From Pelagibius marinus (GTDB lineage Bacteria > Pseudomonadota > Alphaproteobacteria > Kiloniellales > Kiloniellaceae), in NCBI RefSeq assembly GCF_014925385.1, contig NZ_JACSDK010000015.1, positions 186,001-250,000 of the forward strand: a stretch of 64,000 bases of DNA, read 5' to 3'. Made by a program: the position numbers and the translations under genes. Below, piece by piece: positions 37,867 through 46,854 of the stretch (position 1 is the first letter of the stretch; each line of letters starts with the position of its first letter). A model generated the notes under the pieces. That model did not search any database, was not told the origin of the DNA, and worked only from the letters and a program-made list of their open reading frames with translations.

Positions 37867-38137
37867 GCCGCGCCCGCCTCTTCCTTCGGGGCCAAGTGGC
37901 AGCACGCAATCCGCCGCTTGCCGCCGAAAACGGCCACCAACAGAGAGAATTCATTCTTATGCCTGCTTGAGGCAGGTCAATGCCGCCGCCGGGTTGTTTG
38001 CAGACAGTAATGGTGGTTGGTTGGAGAATCTGCACCGCGGGAGGGCGGGTTCGGCCCCGGCAACACATCTGCCCCGTTGATCACTGCCCTCTTGAAAATG
38101 ACGCCCAGGGCGGGCGTCAAACGAAAGGGGAGTCCCC
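37867..38137. other. 271-bp region upstream of the cytochrome gene
   Basis: No gene was seen. It holds an FNR-type palindrome (37967-37980) and near the end a good ribosome-binding site (AAAGGGGAG) for the cytochrome. Confidence 0.5.
37967..37980 (+). promoter_or_regulatory. FNR/Dnr-type binding site
   Basis: TTGAGGCAGGTCAA fits the TTGA-N6-TCAA consensus of Crp/Fnr-family oxygen or NO regulators (FnrL, Dnr, NnrR). It lies 157 bp upstream of the c-type cytochrome start. The same bases also make a small CCTGC-TTGAG-GCAGG hairpin, so chance or another role is possible. Confidence 0.45.
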
Positions 38138-38698
38138 ATGAAACTCGTCCTTTGGATCTCGACAGCCGCGCTGGCTCTTGGCGCAGGCGGATATGGTGCC
38201 TTGGCCGATGCCGGCCATTCCCACGACGAGCAGTACAAAATGCTCCAGGAAATGCAGGAAATGCACAGCGGGCATGAACATGCCCACAACTTCGAGGCCA
38301 TGGAGGATGTCTCCCCCGAGGATATGCACCGGACCCTGGACCTGCTGACGGATCTCGGCCTGGCTCTGCCGCCGATGGACAGCGAGCATGGCCGGGAGGT
38401 GTTCCTGGAGAAAGGCTGCATCGTCTGCCATTCCGTAAACGGCGTCGGCGGCGAGATCGGCCCCTCGCTCAATGCCCGCGACATGCCCGATCCGATGAAC
38501 GCCTTCGAGTTCGCTGCGCGCATGTGGCGGGGCGCCCCGGTGATGGCGGAAATGCAGCAGGACCTGCTGGGCGCGATGATCGACCTCAACGGGCAGGACC
38601 TAGCCGACATCATCGCCTTCACCCACGACGAGGCGGAACAGCAGGAAGTTTCGATCACTCAGGTACCTGAAAAGTACAGGGACATGATCGACCACTAG
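38138..38698 (+). CDS. Exported c-type cytochrome with Met/His-rich N-terminus
   Basis: The 186-residue precursor has a signal peptide (LVLWISTAALALGAGGYGALA) and then a Met/His/Glu-rich segment (about 26-65: GHSHDEQYKML, EMQEMHSGHEHAHNF) that could bind copper or other metals. The haem-binding CIVCH is at 94-98, followed by GEIGPSL and a possible axial Met in APVMAEM (Met136). One haem, periplasmic electron carrier or sensor. A DUF5676 membrane protein follows 58 nt later. An FNR-like site upstream suggests oxygen- or NO-dependent expression. Confidence 0.85.
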   Translation: MKLVLWISTAALALGAGGYGALADAGHSHDEQYKMLQEMQEMHSGHEHAHNFEAMEDVSPEDMHRTLDLLTDLGLALPPMDSEHGREVFLEKGCIVCHSVNGVGGEIGPSLNARDMPDPMNAFEFAARMWRGAPVMAEMQQDLLGAMIDLNGQDLADIIAFTHDEAEQQEVSITQVPEKYRDMIDH

Positions 38699-38756
38699 GG
38701 AGACCGTTCGCCAGCGACAGTCTTCAGAGGCCTCCGGTCTCCGGATGGAGGAGGCT

Positions 38757-39014
38757 ATGAAACTCGATGCCTACAAGCTCGGCCTAGCAACCGCGGTCAT
38801 CTTAGCGGCTGTCTGGATCATCTGCAGTCTGCTGGTGCTCGCCCTCCCTGACTTGATGATGCAGATGGGTGGGCACATGCTGCACGCCGACCTCGGCGCT
38901 GCGCAATGGACGCTGCACTGGCCCGGATTCATCGTCGGCTTGATCCTGTGGAGCCTGCTGGGCGGGCTTCTGGTCTGGGCGGTCGCCGCGGTCTATAACC
39001 GCCTGATCGTCTAG
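38757..39014 (+). CDS. DUF5676-like small membrane protein
   Basis: An 85-residue protein with two transmembrane helices (LGLATAVILAAVWIICSLLV and FIVGLILWSLLGGLLVWAV), joined by a segment with Met and His (MMQMGGHMLHADLG), and ending in the family-like VYNRLIV. The ATG at 38757 sits five bases after GGAGGAGG; an upstream ATG at 38745 is inside that ribosome-binding site and was rejected. Function unknown; DUF5676 proteins often occur beside heavy-metal or redox genes. Confidence 0.75.
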   Translation: MKLDAYKLGLATAVILAAVWIICSLLVLALPDLMMQMGGHMLHADLGAAQWTLHWPGFIVGLILWSLLGGLLVWAVAAVYNRLIV

Positions 39015-39123
39015 CACCACAGCCGGCTTCACAGGTCAATGTCGAAAGTAGCCGCAGCTAGGCCACGCCGACCTCCTGCTTCCATGGCAAGGGCGGCGGC
39101 AGGGAGCCGCCGGACGGAACAGG

Positions 39124-39483
39124 CTATTGCCCGACCACCTGCCCCTTCATACTGAAGAAGATATAGAGCACTTCTTCTTTTTCGCGCTGCCCGACTTTGT
39201 TTGCCTCCATTGCCGACATGGCGTCGTCAAGCACGGCCATGAACTCGTCGTTGTTGATGTTCAGGCCGCGGTGAACCGAGACCATGTCCTTGCCCTCATA
39301 GAGATTCGGGCCGCCCGTTCCCGAGATGAAGAACTTGGCAGCCACCTCTTTCAGGCTTTCCCGGTCGCAGTCGGCAAACCGCCGGCCGATCTGTGGGTTT
39401 TCAAAGTGACGATCGATCAGATCGCCGGCAATCCGCTGAATTCCATCTGAACTGCCAAGCCGCTCATACAATGTACCGGTCAT
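39124..39483 (-). CDS. Group I truncated haemoglobin (second copy)
   Basis: A 119-residue trHbI: TLYERLGSSDGIQRIAGDLI, RFADCD, FFISGTGGPNLYEGKDM, and the proximal His71 in VHRGLNI. It differs clearly from the other truncated globin near 2.8 kb, so the two are not a recent duplication. AGAGGA precedes the ATG. It is divergent from an HxlR regulator and convergent with the DUF5676 gene. Likely roles are NO detoxification or O2/NO sensing. Confidence 0.92.
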   Translation of the reverse strand: MTGTLYERLGSSDGIQRIAGDLIDRHFENPQIGRRFADCDRESLKEVAAKFFISGTGGPNLYEGKDMVSVHRGLNINNDEFMAVLDDAMSAMEANKVGQREKEEVLYIFFSMKGQVVGQ

Positions 39484-39657
39484 GCTCTATCCTCTTTGTG
39501 TTATCCTGGACGCAGTCGGGGATGCGGGTTCCTGTCTATCCTTTCGCCGAACGGGGGGATAGTTCAGAAAGTGAACCCCTCTCCTGCGAATTCTGATCCA
39601 ACCGCAGCGCGGAATCCTTCGCACTCGGACAACCCCGACAGATGGGCGCCCCCGCCG

Positions 39658-40350
39658 ATGCAAGCCAGCTATAGCCAGTTCTGCCCCGTTGCCATGGCCG
39701 CGGAGGTGCTCTGCACGAGGTGGACGATCCTGCTGCTGCGAGAGCTCGTTGCCGGGTCGACCCGCTTTAACGACCTGCGCCGCGGTGTGCCGCGCATGTC
39801 TTCGGCCTTGCTGTCGCGGCGGCTCAAGGAGCTTCAGGCGGCCGGGATCGTCGAGCGCATCGGGTCATCGCGCGATGGCGGCGCCCATGAATATCACCTC
39901 ACCGAGGCCGGCAGGGACCTGCGTTCCGTAATCGAGACGATCGGGATCTGGGGACAGCGCTGGGTCGAGGCAGAGGTTTCGCTCGAAAACCTGGATCCGG
40001 CGCTTCTCATGTGGGACATGCGGCGCAGTCTCGACACCACGCCCCTGCCACAGCGGCGCAGCGTGATCGAATTCCTCTACACCGACCTTCCGGAATCGCG
40101 AAGGCACTGGTGGCTCATCGTCGAGAGGTCCGGGGCAACCGACCTGTGCTCGGCCGATCCCGGCTTCGAGGTGGACCTCTACGTGACGACGGAGTTGAAG
40201 CCGATGACGTCGATCTGGCTGGGCCTGTCGACAGTAAAAGACGAGCAGGAGAAGCAAACCCTCGCCTTGGACGGCGACAGAATGCTGGCGAGGGAAATGC
40301 AGACCTGGCTCGGGCTGAGTCCCTTCGCCACCGAACGAAAGCGGGTCTAG
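39658..40350 (+). CDS. HxlR-family winged-helix transcriptional regulator
   Basis: The 230-residue protein has an N-terminal HxlR winged helix: SQFCPVAMAAEVLCTRWTILLLRELVAGSTRFNDLRRGVP in pieces, then SALLSRRLKELQAAGIVER and HEYHLTEAGRDL. The C-terminal half (about 105-230) is an SCP2-like ligand or dimer domain. Cys near the start (FCPVA, VLCTRW) could make it redox- or electrophile-responsive, as in related HxlR proteins. The start at 39658 (MQASYSQFCP) matches family length; a GTG at 39569 would add 30 residues. It likely controls the divergent globin gene. Confidence 0.85.
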   Translation: MQASYSQFCPVAMAAEVLCTRWTILLLRELVAGSTRFNDLRRGVPRMSSALLSRRLKELQAAGIVERIGSSRDGGAHEYHLTEAGRDLRSVIETIGIWGQRWVEAEVSLENLDPALLMWDMRRSLDTTPLPQRRSVIEFLYTDLPESRRHWWLIVERSGATDLCSADPGFEVDLYVTTELKPMTSIWLGLSTVKDEQEKQTLALDGDRMLAREMQTWLGLSPFATERKRV

Positions 40351-40389
40351 GCCAGCCCGCAGCAAGGGTCGGCCGCCCAACCTCCGTCA

Positions 40390-42855
40390 TCAGCTATCGG
40401 ACAGCCGGGCCAGGGCCCGCTGGAGAATCTCGGCCGCCTGCCGGCGCTGCTCCGGCGACATGGAATCGAAATCTATATCGAGCTTGAAGCTGCCCGCCTC
40501 CTCGCGCATGACCTTCCGCTCCGCCCCGATGTGTTCATAGCTGTCGACGACACGGTAGGTGGCGACGGGGTAGGCCAGTCCCTTTACCGAGATCTGGCCG
40601 CGCTCCTCGCAGAGGATCTCGTCCTGGACCTGCGAAAAGGTCTCGTAGGAAATGAGGATTTCCCCGGGTTCCGAATTGGTTTCCAGCCGCGAAGCCAGGT
40701 TCACGCCGCCGCCGATGATGGTGTAGTCCATCCGGTCCTCGCTGCCGAAGTTGCCGACGGTGCAATAGCCTGTGTTGATGCCGATGCGGCACTTCAGCGG
40801 GTTCTCGATGCCCGAGGCGCGCCAGGTCTTGGCCAGCTCGTGCATCCGCTCGCGCATTTCGATCGCCATCCTCACGCAGGCCAGGGCGTCCTGCTTGACG
40901 CCCCGGGTTTCGGGGTCGCCGAAGAAGATGACGATGGCATCGCCCACGTACTTGTCGATGGTGGCGCCGTGGCGCAGGGCGATCTGCGCCATCTCCGTCA
41001 GATAGTGGTTCAGCAGCTGCGTGAGGTCCTCGGATTCCAGCTTGTCCGCCGTTTCGGTGAAGCCGGCGATGTCCGAGAAGAAGATTGTCAGCTTTTTGCG
41101 CTTCGAGGAGAGCTCCACGCTCTGCTTGCCGCTGAAGATCGAGGAATAGACCTGTGGCGAGAGGTATTTGGACAGCTTGGTCGATACGGACTCGAGCATC
41201 TGGTTCTTCCTGACGACCAGTTCGCTGGCCTCCTCCGCGCGCCGCCGCGCCTCCTGAGCCAAGGCATAGAGCCGGGCGTTGTCGAGGGAGATCGAGGCGA
41301 GTTCGGCGAAGCGGGTCAGCAGCGCCTCCTCCTCTCTGCCGAAGACCCGCAGCGAAGTGGCGTCGTAGGCCATGCCCAGCACCCCGATCACCTGCGCTCT
41401 CGACTTCAGCGGCACACCGATCAAGGCGCGTATATAGCCGTCGTATTTCGGATTGGGGACACGCCCCTCCCAGGTATCATAGCTGTTGACCACGAAGGGT
41501 TCACCCGACTGCCATACACGCCCGGCCACACCTTCGCCCGCGTGCAGCTGGTAGCCGACGGACTGCTCGTAGACCCCGACGCCGACCTTGCGGCGAATCT
41601 CGCTTTCGTTCTCATCAGCCAGATAGATGAAGCCATGCGGTGCATCCAGCAACTGCCCCGCGCGCGTGATTACGGCCTGCAGCAGCTCGTCGAGTTCGAG
41701 ACGACTGATGATGCCGAGCGTTGTTTCATTGAGGGCAGCCAGATATTCCGCCTGCCGGCGCAGCTTTTCCTGGGCCAGCACGCGCTCGGTGACGTCGGTC
41801 GCAACCCCGATCACGCCTGCCGCAGCGTTCGATTGGTCGACCAGAGGCGCGCACCATATCTCGAAGATCTGGTCGTCCAGCTTGGCGACGGAGTTCACGG
41901 TTTCGCCCTGCAGCGCCGACTCCGCGGCGGCCAGGATCTCCGGCGAACGCCCGAAAAGGGCGGAGAGCGGCTGACCGATCACTGCATCGCTGTCGGCACC
42001 CAGCGTGTCGAGACCCTTGCCCTCCAGCAGCGTAAGAGCCCCGTTCTGGTCGAGCGAGAAAAGGATGATCGGGGTATGCGACACGACGGTCGTCAGGCGT
42101 TCTTCCAGCCGGCCGTAGAGAACGCGTAGCTGTTGCGTCATCTCGTTGAACGAGCGCGAGAGAATTCCGATCTCATCCCTGGTCCGGATGGCAATGGTCG
42201 TATCGAGCTCACCCCGGCCGACACGCTCGGCCCCCCGTACCAGTTCGGCGAGCGGTGCCGTCACGCGCCGGGTCAGCGCCATGAGAACCACGGCAATCAG
42301 GAGCGAGCCGCCGGCGCCCAGAGCGAGAACGTAGGTTCCCAGCCGGTTCACGGCGCCGTAGACCTCGCTTTCCGGGTCTGTGGCAACGATGTACCAGCGC
42401 CACGGCTCGAAGTAGTGATAGCTGGCCAGATGCGGCTCGCCCTGGAAGCGGTAGCTGATCTGGCCTTGCTGCGCCTTGACCATCTCGTCAAACCAGGCCT
42501 CACCGCTGACGTCGAAACCCACAAGCGACGGGTCCGGCGCCTGGACAAGCCGCCCGCCGGCATCGACGGCGAAGACAAATCCCTGCTTTCCGATGTCGAT
42601 CCCGGACATCACGGCGCCCGCATCGCCTTGCGCCTGCGCCACGCTGGCCTCGACCGTGTTGAGCCCATAGGCCTCGAGAAACTCGGCCTGGTCCCGGGCC
42701 GCGCTCAACGCCTCGAGGCTCCGGGTCTGGAGCCACTGCTCCGCGATATCCTGCAGCGCCGACCGTGACAGGTAGAAGGTTATGCCGCTGGCCAGGGCAA
42801 AGGCGATCAGCAGCAGGGGTAAGGTCGCCAGCAGGATCTTGCCGTAGATCTTCAT
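40390..42855 (-). CDS. Membrane adenylate cyclase with Cache, HAMP, PAS and GAF domains
   Basis: An 821-residue receptor cyclase. TM1 about 8-29; periplasmic Cache domain about 30-170; TM2 about 172-194; HAMP to about 248; PAS about 252-362; GAF about 385-532; coiled linker; class III catalytic domain about 585-770. Metal Asp595 and Asp639, Lys635 with Thr712 as the purine-selecting pair (adenylate-type), Asn719 and Arg723 are present. It should convert an external ligand signal plus cytoplasmic PAS/GAF input into cAMP. It starts 40 nt after a solute-binding protein gene, which probably supplies its ligand. Confidence 0.92.
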   Translation of the reverse strand: MKIYGKILLATLPLLLIAFALASGITFYLSRSALQDIAEQWLQTRSLEALSAARDQAEFLEAYGLNTVEASVAQAQGDAGAVMSGIDIGKQGFVFAVDAGGRLVQAPDPSLVGFDVSGEAWFDEMVKAQQGQISYRFQGEPHLASYHYFEPWRWYIVATDPESEVYGAVNRLGTYVLALGAGGSLLIAVVLMALTRRVTAPLAELVRGAERVGRGELDTTIAIRTRDEIGILSRSFNEMTQQLRVLYGRLEERLTTVVSHTPIILFSLDQNGALTLLEGKGLDTLGADSDAVIGQPLSALFGRSPEILAAAESALQGETVNSVAKLDDQIFEIWCAPLVDQSNAAAGVIGVATDVTERVLAQEKLRRQAEYLAALNETTLGIISRLELDELLQAVITRAGQLLDAPHGFIYLADENESEIRRKVGVGVYEQSVGYQLHAGEGVAGRVWQSGEPFVVNSYDTWEGRVPNPKYDGYIRALIGVPLKSRAQVIGVLGMAYDATSLRVFGREEEALLTRFAELASISLDNARLYALAQEARRRAEEASELVVRKNQMLESVSTKLSKYLSPQVYSSIFSGKQSVELSSKRKKLTIFFSDIAGFTETADKLESEDLTQLLNHYLTEMAQIALRHGATIDKYVGDAIVIFFGDPETRGVKQDALACVRMAIEMRERMHELAKTWRASGIENPLKCRIGINTGYCTVGNFGSEDRMDYTIIGGGVNLASRLETNSEPGEILISYETFSQVQDEILCEERGQISVKGLAYPVATYRVVDSYEHIGAERKVMREEAGSFKLDIDFDSMSPEQRRQAAEILQRALARLSDS

Positions 42856-42895
42856 GTTTCAATTACCGGAGCCGGCGGCGGCTCCTGTTTGACCG

Positions 42896-44536
42896 TTAGT
42901 TCTCAAGCCGCGTCTTCTCGTTGAACTGTGGATAGAGCGCCATGGCCGCCTTCAAGGCATGGCCGTAGTCGACATGGCTCCCGCGGGCATAGACCAGGTT
43001 CACGTAGTGCAAGGGGTAGGCGACCGCGTCATCGAGCAGCTTGATCTGCGCCTGCTTCCAGATGCGCACCTGCCGCGCCGGCTCCCTTGTGCTACGGGCC
43101 GCCTCGATCAGCGAGTCGATCTGATCGTAGTGCGAAAAGTTCGTGTCCGGGCTCGCGCCCGTGACCACCGTCGAGGCCGAGTGGAAGAAGCGGGTCAGAA
43201 AGACGTCCGCATTGGGCCGCCAGGCGACATAGATGACGATCGCGTTCTCGTCCTGGCGAATGCGCTCATGCATGATGCGATGCTCAACGACCTCCAGCTC
43301 CACCTCGATGTTGAACGGCGCCAGCTGATCGCGCAGGCTTTCATAGTTGGCCCGGTAGTGGTGGCGCTGCGACGTGACCAGCTTCAGATGAAAGCCGTTG
43401 TGGTATCCGGCCTCGGCCAGAAGGGCTCTGGCCTTGGCCTTGTCGTGGGCGTAGTCCAGGCCGAGACGGGCCACCTCGTCATGCGTCAGCCCCCCCGGCA
43501 GAAAGGCCGCCGGCACCGGCGAATAGGCGTTTTCCACGACGCCTTCGGCAAAGTGAGAGCGGAAGACGTCCCGGTCCAGGGCATAGGCGAGGGCCCAGCG
43601 GACACGCTTGTCGTCAAGAGGCGGCTTGCCGGTGTTGAAGTGGATTGTAATGACCTGGCCGACACCGAAGACATCGACATGGACGGACTCCTCGTCCGCG
43701 ATCGCCTCGAACCAGTCGGCCTCCTCCGAGCCGAAGATCACGTCGAGATCGCCCTTTCTGAGCGCCGCATCGCGTTCCTCGAAATCCGGAACATAGACCA
43801 CTTCCACGCCCTCCAGCAGGGGACGGCCGCGGAAATAGTCTTTGTTGGCCCTGAGCCGGACCCGTTCACCCGGCTGGCGGCTGTCGAACCTGAAGGGCCC
43901 CGTCCCCACCGGATGATCCGCGAAACCCTCGCCGCCGGCGGCCTCGACGGCCTGGCGGCAGACAATGAACCCGCCCGCATAGTCGGCCACCTTGGGAAAG
44001 AAGAGGATCGAGGAGATCGGCGTATCCAGCACAACATCGACGGTGAAGTCGTCCACGCGTTCGACGGTCATGCCCTGATAGTCACCAGCGTAGGCGGACC
44101 GCTGCGGGTCGGCCGCGCGCCGCAGGGAATAGACCACGTCGTCGGCGGTCATCCGGTAGGCCGGAGTCTGCGGCCCCGGCTGACACATGACATCCCGGCG
44201 GAGGTGGAAGGTCCAGACCTGCTTGCCCTCGACGATGCGCGGACGCGGAATTTCAGCGGCCAGATCCGGCTCGATCAAGGGCGCCTCGCCGGGCTTGTAG
44301 CGCAGCAGCCCGTTGAAGATCATGTCGACCACGGCCCGGTCATTGCGTGCGGCCGCCCGGTGCGGGTCGCCGGTACCGAGGTCCGCGGCATCGATGCCGA
44401 GCCGGAGGGTATTGGATCCGGCAGCCGAGCCCGGCGACATCAGCCCCGGGCCGACGATAAGCACGACAGCGGCAGCGAAGAGTGCGGATCGCCGGGCACT
44501 GCGGCGACAAGACGGCCGCCCTTCGTGGCTCGGCAT
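42896..44536 (-). CDS. Periplasmic solute-binding protein, family 5 (peptide/nickel type)
   Basis: A 546-residue precursor with a twin-Arg-like basic N-region (CRRSARRSALFAAAVVLIVG) and signal cleavage near PGSAAG. The mature protein follows SBP_bac_5: IFNGLLRYKPG, WTFHLRRDVM, MTADDVVYSLRRAADP, GTGPFRFDSR, and VRWALAYALDRD. No ABC permease or ATPase gene lies nearby; the next gene is a Cache-domain adenylate cyclase. This suggests a sensing rather than uptake role. GGGAGGGAG precedes the ATG. Confidence 0.9.
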   Translation of the reverse strand: MPSHEGRPSCRRSARRSALFAAAVVLIVGPGLMSPGSAAGSNTLRLGIDAADLGTGDPHRAAARNDRAVVDMIFNGLLRYKPGEAPLIEPDLAAEIPRPRIVEGKQVWTFHLRRDVMCQPGPQTPAYRMTADDVVYSLRRAADPQRSAYAGDYQGMTVERVDDFTVDVVLDTPISSILFFPKVADYAGGFIVCRQAVEAAGGEGFADHPVGTGPFRFDSRQPGERVRLRANKDYFRGRPLLEGVEVVYVPDFEERDAALRKGDLDVIFGSEEADWFEAIADEESVHVDVFGVGQVITIHFNTGKPPLDDKRVRWALAYALDRDVFRSHFAEGVVENAYSPVPAAFLPGGLTHDEVARLGLDYAHDKAKARALLAEAGYHNGFHLKLVTSQRHHYRANYESLRDQLAPFNIEVELEVVEHRIMHERIRQDENAIVIYVAWRPNADVFLTRFFHSASTVVTGASPDTNFSHYDQIDSLIEAARSTREPARQVRIWKQAQIKLLDDAVAYPLHYVNLVYARGSHVDYGHALKAAMALYPQFNEKTRLEN

Positions 44537-44560
44537 TTCTCCCTCCCCCTTTACGTCGCC

Positions 44561-44578
44561 CGCTCATTCCTGTGAGCG
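44561..44578. promoter_or_regulatory. Perfect 6-6-6 inverted repeat upstream of the solute-binding protein gene
   Basis: CGCTCA-TTCCTG-TGAGCG lies 24 bp upstream of the start codon on the minus strand, next to the ribosome-binding site. It may be an operator or leader hairpin for the binding protein-cyclase pair. Confidence 0.35.
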
Positions 44579-44791
44579 GCTTATTCTTGACCCCGCCTCC
44601 TCTCCCGATGGCACGCCGGAGAGGACAATCGAATCAAGCCAGATTTGGATGTGCCGCGCCACTCCGATGGGCCCGGCTGACGCGTTCAGCACAGGAATGC
44701 AGCATCCAGGGGTAGCCGGAGGGGTCGCAAATCGCGCCAAAGAGGAAACATTGCCGGTACCGCAACGCGTGATGCGGCGTGGCGAATACCG

Positions 44792-45595
44792 TCAGGCCGC
44801 CCCCGCCTCTTCCTTCGGCGGGAAGGTCGGCGGCAGGGAGCCGAGGCGCTTGGCCTCGTCCATCACCGGCACCAGGTCGCTGGAGACCAGGTCGTAGAGC
44901 TGCCGGGCGGAGTCGATGACGTAGTAGACGGTCTGGAAGATGTCGATGCGGTAGGGCGTGCGGAACACGGTCAGCGCATCGAAGGGCCGGCGCTCCGGCT
45001 TGTCGCTTTCCACCGCGTAGGGCGTCTCGCCGGCCGAAGAGGCGATGCCGGCGCCGTAGATGCGGGTGCCCTCCTCCGTCTCGATGAGGCCGAACTCCAC
45101 CGTGAACCAGAACAGCCGCTGCATCATCCAGAGATAGGACTTGTCCAGGGTCAGCGCCGTCTCGCCGTACTTCTGCAGGAAGTCGGCGTAGGTCGGCAGG
45201 GTCAGCATGGGGCAGTGGCCGAAGATCTCGTGGAAGACGTCGGGTTCCTGCAGGTAGTCGAAGTCCTCGCGCCGCCGGATGAAGGTGGCGGCGGGAAACT
45301 TGCGCTCGGCCAGCAGGGTGAAGAAGCGCTTGGGCGAGATCAACGCCGGCACCGGCTCGACGCCGAAGCCGCTGATCTCCTGCAGGCGCGCATTGACTTC
45401 CTTCAGCTGCGGCACGCGGTCGGCGGGCAGCTCCAGCGCCTCAATGCCGTTCAGGAAAGCGTTGCAGACGCGCCCCGGCAGCAGGGCCTTCTGGCGCGCA
45501 TAGAGGTCGCACCAGACGGCGTTCTCGTCCTCGGAATAGCGGATGATCCCCTTTGCGTCGGGGATCTTCGACTCGTAGGTGCTCGTCTTGCCCAT
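44792..45595 (-). CDS. phhA: Phenylalanine 4-monooxygenase
   Basis: A 267-residue bacterial phenylalanine hydroxylase with the iron site HEIFGHCPML (His122, His127) and Glu167 in FTVEFGLIE, plus RTPYRIDIFQTVYYVIDS. It converts phenylalanine to tyrosine with tetrahydropterin and O2. ATG at 45595 is supported by GGGAGAG just upstream; the frame continues to 45661 without support. It lies 140 bp downstream of hppD on the same strand. No pterin dehydratase gene (phhB) is seen nearby. Confidence 0.95.
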   Translation of the reverse strand: MGKTSTYESKIPDAKGIIRYSEDENAVWCDLYARQKALLPGRVCNAFLNGIEALELPADRVPQLKEVNARLQEISGFGVEPVPALISPKRFFTLLAERKFPAATFIRRREDFDYLQEPDVFHEIFGHCPMLTLPTYADFLQKYGETALTLDKSYLWMMQRLFWFTVEFGLIETEEGTRIYGAGIASSAGETPYAVESDKPERRPFDALTVFRTPYRIDIFQTVYYVIDSARQLYDLVSSDLVPVMDEAKRLGSLPPTFPPKEEAGAA

Positions 45596-45735
45596 GATCA
45601 CTCTCCCTTCCCACCCCTTAGCGTTTCCTGGGCGAAAAGCGTCGATCAAACTCCGCGGCACCGACCTCAGGACCCGAGCATGCGCGCCCGGCCCTTACCG
45701 AACCTTTAATTCTCCCCTCTTCTGCCCTAGGAAGA

Positions 45736-46854
45736 TCAGCCTTCCGCCTTCAGCACGCCGCGGCGGATCTGGTCCTCCTCGATGGAATCGAACAGCGCCT
45801 GGAAGTTGCCTTCGCCGAAGCCCTCGTCGCCCTTGCGCTGGATGAGCTCGAAGAAGACCGGGCCGATGACGTTCTTGGTGAAGATCTGCAGGAGGCGCCC
45901 GCCGTCCTCGGTCGGTGCGCCGTCGATGAGGATCTTGTTGGCGGCCAGGCGCTTCAGGTCCTCGCCGTGGCCGGGCAGGCGGTCGTCGACCTGCTCGTAG
46001 TAGGTGTCGGGCACGCCTTCCTGGAACTCGACGCCCCCGGCCTTCAGGGTCTCCACCGAGGCGTAGATGTCGTCGGTGCCCAGCGCGATGTGCTGGATGC
46101 CCTCGCCCTTGTACTCTTCCAGGTACTCGGCGATCTGCGACTTGTCGTCGGAACTCTCGTTGATCGGGATGCGGATCTTGCCGCAGGGGCTGGTCATAGC
46201 CTTGGACTTCAGGCCGGTCAGCTTGCCCTCGATATCGAAGTAGCGGATCTCACGGAAATTGAAGAGGCGCTCATAGAAATCCGCCCATTCCTTCATGCGG
46301 CCGCGATAGACGTTGTGGGTCAGGTGGTCGATGTAGGTCAGCCCTGCACCCTTGGGGTGCTGGTCGACGCCGGGCAGCGGCTTGAAGTCCACGTCGTAGA
46401 TCGAGCCGTTGTCGCCGTAGCGATCGACCAGGTAGATCAGCGAGTCGCCGATGCCCTTGAGGGCCGGGATGTTCAGCTCCATCGGCCCGGCGGTCGACTC
46501 GACCACCCAGCCGCCCAGCTCCCTGGCCCGCTTGCAGGCCGCCGCCGCGTCCTTCACCCGGAAGGCGATGGCGCAGACCGAGGGGCCGTGCAGCATGGTG
46601 AAGGCCTTGGGGAAGCCGTCGCGCTCGGCATTGAGGATGAAGTTCACATCGCCCTGGCGGTAGAGCGTCACGTCCTTGGAGCGGTGCCTGGCGATGGCGG
46701 TGAAGCCCAGGGTCTCGAACAGCCGTCCCAGGGCTTCCGGGTCCGGCGCGGCGAACTCGATAAACTCGAAGCCGTCGGTCTGCATGGGATTTTCCCAAAG
46801 ACCGTCGGCGCTATTTCCGGTGCTTTCACCTAGCGACTTGGCAGCCTGCGACAT
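45736..46854 (-). CDS. hppD: 4-hydroxyphenylpyruvate dioxygenase
   Basis: A 372-residue enzyme of two VOC-type domains. Iron ligands appear as His177 (YIDHLTHNV), His255 (IQHIALGTDDI) and Glu336 (PVFFELIQRKGDEGFGEGN in the conserved C-terminal segment). It oxidises 4-hydroxyphenylpyruvate to homogentisate in tyrosine breakdown. GAGGG precedes the ATG, and a perfect palindrome abuts it. Divergent from the indolepyruvate oxidoreductase gene. hmgA and later steps are not in the window. Confidence 0.96.
   Translation of the reverse strand: MSQAAKSLGESTGNSADGLWENPMQTDGFEFIEFAAPDPEALGRLFETLGFTAIARHRSKDVTLYRQGDVNFILNAERDGFPKAFTMLHGPSVCAIAFRVKDAAAACKRARELGGWVVESTAGPMELNIPALKGIGDSLIYLVDRYGDNGSIYDVDFKPLPGVDQHPKGAGLTYIDHLTHNVYRGRMKEWADFYERLFNFREIRYFDIEGKLTGLKSKAMTSPCGKIRIPINESSDDKSQIAEYLEEYKGEGIQHIALGTDDIYASVETLKAGGVEFQEGVPDTYYEQVDDRLPGHGEDLKRLAANKILIDGAPTEDGGRLLQIFTKNVIGPVFFELIQRKGDEGFGEGNFQALFDSIEEDQIRRGVLKAEG

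Noticed and set aside
37961-37975. Simple hairpin CCTGC-TTGAG-GCAGG as a terminator of the methyltransferase gene
   Set aside because: No T-run follows, and the stretch fits an FNR-type site better; kept as a regulatory site with moderate confidence.
39496-39657. Upstream extension of the HxlR gene
   Set aside because: The extra 54 residues have no family similarity and cover the divergent promoter region; a GTG at 39569 remains possible.
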